Part shown: piece by piece, positions 60,630-64,000 of the stretch | How the letters are laid out: every line of letters begins with the position of its first letter | How positions within the stretch are numbered: the first letter of the stretch is position 1 | Source of the DNA: CAYMWF01 sp964394085 [NCBI: uncultured Gemmatimonadota bacterium] | GTDB lineage: Bacteria > GCA-2686955 > CAYMWF01 | DNA: 64,000 bases | NCBI GenBank assembly: GCA_964394085.1 | Contig: CAYMWF010000016.1 | Span: 17,169 to 81,168, forward strand | Direction: 5' to 3' | Notes under the pieces: model-generated | The model's database searches: none | Told to the model about the DNA's origin: nothing | The model's input: only the letters and a program-made list of their open reading frames with translations | Position numbers and translations under genes: made by a program

Positions 60630-61199
60630 TCAAGGCTTTCTTTCGGGCAGATACTGAAGTGGATCCACCGGTATATTCAGCCGGCGAAGCTCGAAATGGA
60701 GATGTACTCCGGAAGTCTGCCCGGTATCTCCCATAAGCGCTATGACATCCCCTCGAGATACCCGCTGACCGGCATTCTTGAGGTTCATTTCGTTATGAGC
60801 ATACAGGGTGAGCCACCCTCCACCGTGATCGATCTCGATGGTATTACCCGCTTTGCCACGGCTGCCTGCAAAGATGACCAGGCCATCAGCCGCAGCCAGG
60901 ATTTCTTCTCCCCTGCAGACGGCGATATCGACTCCCTGGTGAGTCCTGCCGCCTGCCCGTTCAGCCCCGAACCTCGACGTGAGCCTGAAACCGCTCGCTG
61001 AATCGACCGGCCAGGTTATCCCGGGATCGGATGGTGAACTTACCCGAGGTTCCCCCACCTCCATCGGAGATCTGAACCTGGGAGGACCGGTGCAACCGTT
61101 GACGACCGCAAGATAACATACGAGCAACAGGGTCAGCAACCACCGGGGAAAGAAAACTCCCTCAGATTTTATTAGACTATTACTACTAATCGTTGTCAA
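60630..61199 (-). CDS. M23 (LytM/NlpD-like) peptidase lipoprotein
   Basis: About 189 residues at most. A lipoprotein signal (LLTLLLVCYLAVVNGC, Cys about 36) precedes an M23 domain: RFGAERAGGRTHQGVDIAV gives the HxxxD pair, and HLHFELRR near 170 the second zinc motif. GETG-type AGNTIEIDHGGGWLTLYAHN completes the fold. M23 lipoproteins cleave peptidoglycan or activate amidases. No LysM domain is present. The TTG start at 61199 coincides with the -35 box of a predicted promoter, so the real start may lie downstream. An RBS-like GAGGGAG sits at about 61155. Confidence 0.82.
   Translation of the reverse strand: MTTISSNSLIKSEGVFFPRWLLTLLLVCYLAVVNGCTGPPRFRSPMEVGEPRVSSPSDPGITWPVDSASGFRLTSRFGAERAGGRTHQGVDIAVCRGEEILAAADGLVIFAGSRGKAGNTIEIDHGGGWLTLYAHNEMNLKNAGQRVSRGDVIALMGDTGQTSGVHLHFELRRLNIPVDPLQYLPERKP
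61171..61199 (-). promoter_or_regulatory. predicted sigma-70 promoter for the M23-sigma factor pair
   Basis: On the minus strand a perfect TTGACA (61199-61194), a 17-base spacer and TCTAAT (61176-61171, five of six). The -35 overlaps the apparent TTG start of the M23 gene, which argues for a downstream start. Confidence 0.5.
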
Positions 61200-61242
61200 C
61201 CTTGCATATCACCGAAAACCGCTGCCGGACCGCCGAGTCGAA

Positions 61243-61737
61243 TTATTTTTTTTCTGCGGTTCCGGTCAGGCCTAAAGCCCTGGAAACCGCTTCTTCCGGT
61301 GTCGTCACTCTATGGACCGGCGCATCGATGTTCCATGAGTCGAGTGTAATAACCGGTTTTTCGTATTTCAAGGCCAGGGCGATTTCCGACAGGGTGCCGG
61401 CGCCTCCCCCGACAGCGATCAAAACATCAGCGGTGAGGGCTATCACGGCGTTCCTGGCGAAACCCAACCCGGTGACTATGGGAATCGTTACATAGTCGTT
61501 GGCTTCGGCCTTACAGGAACCGGGAAGAATACCGATGGTGATGCCTCCCCGGTTCGACGCACCGCGGCAGGCTGCTTCCATAACGCCTGTGCGCCCCCCG
61601 CAAACCAGGATGGCGCCGGCTTCGGCAATAAGCATGCCGACCTCCTCCGCAGCTGAAATAAGACTTTCCGTTGCGGATGCACCGCCGATTACACCGACAA
61701 TGATTCTATTTCTGCGGCCCGATAAGTTCCGGCTCAT
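61243..61737 (-). CDS. LOG-family (TIGR00725-like) nucleotide phosphoribohydrolase-type protein
   Basis: About 164 residues of the LOG/lysine-decarboxylase-like superfamily. Rossmann fold start VGVIGGASATESLISAAEEVG, GRTGVMEAACRGASNRGG near 55, and VAVGGGAGTLSEIALAL near 118 (the PGGxGT-E equivalent, here GGGAGTLSE). Members hydrolyse nucleoside monophosphates or bind them. GCAGGT precedes the ATG at 61737. The frame is open further up but that region is not family-like. It is transcribed away from the metallophosphoesterase. Confidence 0.8.
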   Translation of the reverse strand: MSRNLSGRRNRIIVGVIGGASATESLISAAEEVGMLIAEAGAILVCGGRTGVMEAACRGASNRGGITIGILPGSCKAEANDYVTIPIVTGLGFARNAVIALTADVLIAVGGGAGTLSEIALALKYEKPVITLDSWNIDAPVHRVTTPEEAVSRALGLTGTAEKK

Positions 61738-61956
61738 GAAACAACCTGCTGTTAGCACCAACGTTTCCAGACTACCGAAAGCCCCCCGCAGTGTCAAGAA
61801 AACGCAGATTTCTCCTGGTTTCGTCCGTGGACGATGTCCCTTCGGAATCACCGGCCGTTCCTGCGGGCGATGTCCGGGATCCCTCCCGATTTGATTGCAT
61901 TATCCCTGATTATCGTCGATATTTGTAAGATGTAGAGCGGAATCAAGGAGGAGCTT

Positions 61957-63360
61957 TTGCCTCTGTTCAGAACCAGCGGAACGACCGACTCCGGCAGCAA
62001 TATCCTGGTTGTTTCGGATCTGCATATCGGGCTCGATCTCAGGTACGGGGATAGCGACGGCTCCCAGGATGAGGCTATGAGCCGGTTTGTGGAATTCCTA
62101 GATCATTTCCGGGAGCACCGGGAGGGCGGCAGGCCCTGGACCCTGATTATCAACGGGGATTTTTTCGAATTCCTGGGATTATGGTTCACGAAAATGCGGG
62201 GAGAAGATTTACCCTCGGAGGGCGGACCCGCACGAGCAGTGGAGGTTCTCGATGCAGTTATGAATCACCAGGAGAGGGTGTTCCGCTCCCTCGCGGAATT
62301 TCTGCTGGCCGGGAACGACCTGGTAATCATCTACGGCAATCATGACCCCCATTTCCACTGGGAGGAGATTCGCCGGGCATTCACCGGCAATTTGACAACC
62401 CTGGCCGGTGAGGATGCGGGTTGGCGGGTGCAGAAAGCCGTTTCGCGAATGGCTGAACGAATCCGGTTCTTCCCCTGGTTCTACCTGGAAGGGGGAGGTT
62501 TCTATGTCGAGCACGGTCATCAGTACGACGAGAATTGCGCGATGGATAACCTCCTCCATCCGACGGACGGCGAGGGGATCAGGTTCATAAGACCGTCGCT
62601 CGCTTCGCTCGGCATCCGGTATTTCATTCAGAAGGTGCCGAGAATCGATTCCGTGGATTACGAAAGAATGACGATGAGCGAGTTTTTCAGCTGGGGAAGT
62701 AAATTCGGTGTGAAAAACGCCATCAAGATTTCAGCGAATTATCTTTATTATATACTGCAGGTCGCCCTGATGTGGCGAATGAGCAAGCGGGCGGAAAGAC
62801 AGAGCGCCTGGATCCGCTCCCAGCACAGGCTTCGCCTTCTGAAGCTCGAAACCGAGACCGGACTGCCGCCAGGAGTCCTGCTTTCTCTTGACCGGCTTAA
62901 AAGCGTCTCCTCCTACCTGAGCCTCAGAAAGGTGCTTCAGCTTTTCTACCTTGACCGGTTCCTGCTCGTTCTCGGAGTCCTGGTATGCGCCGCGGGTGCT
63001 TTCAGCCTGCTTCCCGGTTTCTGGAAAATCGCCGCAGCGGCCTGGGGCTGGTTGTCGTTCCTGGCGGGTAACCAGACCCTGGCCCTGTTCAGGCGTTTCC
63101 GGCCGGGCCGTCGCCTTGCAGAGGTCGCGGATTCGATTATCGACCTGGTAGGCGCGCCTTTCATCCTTTTCGGGCACACTCACCGTTCAGAATCGATAAC
63201 CATCGAAGGCAGCGGCAAGTGCTTCAATACGGGGAGCTGGTCATACAACAGGGATCCGCTCCTCCCCCGCCCTTACATCAAGGGAATCAAGAGCGATGAC
63301 GGCCTCAGCCTGGATCTCAGCAATTGGCCCGACCACGGGCGCTCTGCGGATCGAATTTGA
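61957..63360 (+). CDS. membrane-anchored calcineurin-like metallophosphoesterase
   Basis: A 467-residue phosphoesterase. The five metal-binding blocks are visible: VVSDLHIG at 18-25, INGDFFEF near 66, YGNHDPHF near 127, EHGHQYDE near 188 and FGHTHRSES near 408. Between the last two blocks lies a long insert (about 240-390) with two membrane helices (LLVLGVLVCAAGAFSLL, IAAAAWGWLSFLAGN). The active-site domain would face one side of the membrane. AAGGAGGAG precedes the TTG start. LpxH-type UDP-diacylglucosamine hydrolase is a distant alternative given the lipid A genes, but the insert is unlike LpxH. Confidence 0.82.
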   Translation: MPLFRTSGTTDSGSNILVVSDLHIGLDLRYGDSDGSQDEAMSRFVEFLDHFREHREGGRPWTLIINGDFFEFLGLWFTKMRGEDLPSEGGPARAVEVLDAVMNHQERVFRSLAEFLLAGNDLVIIYGNHDPHFHWEEIRRAFTGNLTTLAGEDAGWRVQKAVSRMAERIRFFPWFYLEGGGFYVEHGHQYDENCAMDNLLHPTDGEGIRFIRPSLASLGIRYFIQKVPRIDSVDYERMTMSEFFSWGSKFGVKNAIKISANYLYYILQVALMWRMSKRAERQSAWIRSQHRLRLLKLETETGLPPGVLLSLDRLKSVSSYLSLRKVLQLFYLDRFLLVLGVLVCAAGAFSLLPGFWKIAAAAWGWLSFLAGNQTLALFRRFRPGRRLAEVADSIIDLVGAPFILFGHTHRSESITIEGSGKCFNTGSWSYNRDPLLPRPYIKGIKSDDGLSLDLSNWPDHGRSADRI

Positions 63361-63447
63361 AGCAGGAAGGTTCTGCCTCACCGTCGCGTACGCTTTTCGA
63401 CCTTCAATAGAAAAAACAGCGACCCGGTATCCGGTGTGAAACGTTTC

Positions 63448-64000
63448 TTAATTTGCGGCGAGCAGGTAGAAGGTGATTTTCGAAAGCCGGATGTCGCTGT
63501 CCCCCGGTTCTTCAACCTCGATAGAGATTGTGAGATGTCCTTCCTGCAGGAGGCAGACTCGTGCGTTCTCGGTGATCCTGATGGTGTAGAGATAACCGGG
63601 AGGGTCTTCCAGATGTTTGATGGTTGACGGTTCCATGAGGATGCTGGGAGCCGTGAAGGGGGCGGGGTTGGTTGGGCTGGTGATGCCGGTGTTAGTACCG
63701 GCGCCTGGATCGATTGGGATGGTGCGGGTGTCAGGTTCTAATGTGTTGCCGGCGCCTGGATCGATTGGGATGGTGCGGGTGCCAGGTTCTAATGTGTTGC
63801 CGGCGCCTGCCGGGGACCAGCGGGTGCGCAGGATGGGTGGAGTGCCGCGGGGGACGCCGGCGGCGGACCCCGGCCCGGGGAGGGAAAGCGTTGTGAAGAT
63901 TTCGATGCGATCGAGGCGGCTCAGGGGGGGGAGGTCGAGGGGGGGGCTCGTGAGGGAAGGGAGTCGCCTGGAGGTTGAGAAGAGGAGCGGCTTTTCCTCC
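63448..64000 (-). CDS. C-terminal part of a Pro/Thr-rich repeat protein (runs off the window)
   Basis: On the minus strand a frame is open from the right edge of the window to a TAA at 63448, 183 codons in all. The upper part is rich in Pro, Thr, Leu and Ser and contains two 17-residue repeats (PGAGNTLEPGTRTIPID type). The last 60 residues (GYLYTIRITENARVCLLQEG, ISIEVEEPGDSDIRLSKITF) look like a beta-rich domain. It may be an exported or surface protein. The frame is GC-rich, where long open frames arise easily, so it is only moderately supported. It converges with the metallophosphoesterase gene. Confidence 0.45.
   Translation of the reverse strand, partial: EEKPLLFSTSRRLPSLTSPPLDLPPLSRLDRIEIFTTLSLPGPGSAAGVPRGTPPILRTRWSPAGAGNTLEPGTRTIPIDPGAGNTLEPDTRTIPIDPGAGTNTGITSPTNPAPFTAPSILMEPSTIKHLEDPPGYLYTIRITENARVCLLQEGHLTISIEVEEPGDSDIRLSKITFYLLAAN
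63698..63810. repeat. 51-base tandem repeat
   Basis: Units start at 63698, 63749 and 63800. The first two are full and differ at about one base (GTGTCA versus GTGCCA). The third continues for about 11 bases. The unit is 17 codons, so it is in frame with the minus-strand open frame. Confidence 0.85.

Noticed and set aside
61243-61851. longer N terminus of the LOG-family protein up to 61851
   Set aside because: The family fold begins right after the ATG at 61737. The upstream residues show no similarity and no ribosome site.
1-64000. CRISPR arrays, rRNA operons, insertion sequences, phage or plasmid genes
   Set aside because: No regularly spaced repeats, rRNA-like sequence, transposase, integrase or replication gene was recognised.

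Overview
The window looks like a chromosomal segment of an uncultured diderm bacterium of the Fibrobacteres-Chlorobi-Bacteroidetes (FCB) group, probably one of the deep candidate phyla rather than Bacteroidota proper. Four signs support this. There is a SprA/Sov-like outer-membrane translocon of the type IX secretion system (T9SS) and a cargo protein with a C-terminal sorting domain. There is a 29-residue AURKAIP1/COX24-type ribosomal protein typical of FCB genomes. There are lipid A and LPS-transport genes (lptF, lptG, lpxB, lpxK, two acyltransferases). There is also a type IV pilus assembly block. The phylum assignment is an inference from gene content. No plasmid, phage, insertion sequence, CRISPR array or rRNA was seen. 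The DNA appears visibly richer in GC after about 47 kb.

Layout. 1-5.6 kb (+): end of a PEP-phosphotransferase enzyme I, a phosphoglucose/phosphomannose isomerase, metK, and two 2-hydroxyacyl-CoA dehydratase-like subunits. 5.6-7.9 kb (-): lptG and lptF. 8.3-15.4 kb (+): the SprA-like giant, a glutaminyl-cyclase-like M28 lipoprotein and a ComEA-like protein. 15.4-22.4 kb (+): a soluble histidine kinase, an NtrC-type regulator, prepilin peptidase, then pilM-N-O-P and a PilQ-like protein lacking the secretin barrel. 22.4-33.1 kb (mostly +): rsmD, a flippase-like protein, coaD, a sulfatase-fold lipoprotein, obg, a HEAT protein, dprA, an LpxL-type acyltransferase, a lipoprotein gene interrupted by an in-frame TAG, and an ABC1/UbiB kinase. 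33.2-40.5 kb (+): the T9SS cargo, an outer-membrane protein, glpK and recD2. 40.5-47.5 kb (mostly -): two large membrane glycosyltransferases, rpsT (+), the tiny ribosomal protein, HU and a TPR lipoprotein. 47.6-61.7 kb (-): nadB, a DUF374-LpxK fusion, lpxB, lipoproteins, a PHP-type phosphoesterase, a lone receiver, a phosphodiesterase, an outer-membrane protein, tRNA-Arg(CCT), apt, a sigma-70 factor next to an M23 lipoprotein (as in nlpD-rpoS), and a LOG-family protein. The window ends with a metallophosphoesterase (+) and a repeat-bearing partial gene (-).

Themes. Envelope biogenesis dominates: lipid A acylation, phosphorylation and transport; lipoproteins; T9SS secretion with possible N-terminal pyroglutamate formation on exported proteins; and pilus assembly with its regulators. 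Predicted sigma-70 promoters with TTGACA-like -35 boxes and 17-base spacers recur in several intergenic gaps. Residue positions and start codons were worked out by eye. Several starts are TTG or GTG, and those that remain uncertain are flagged.
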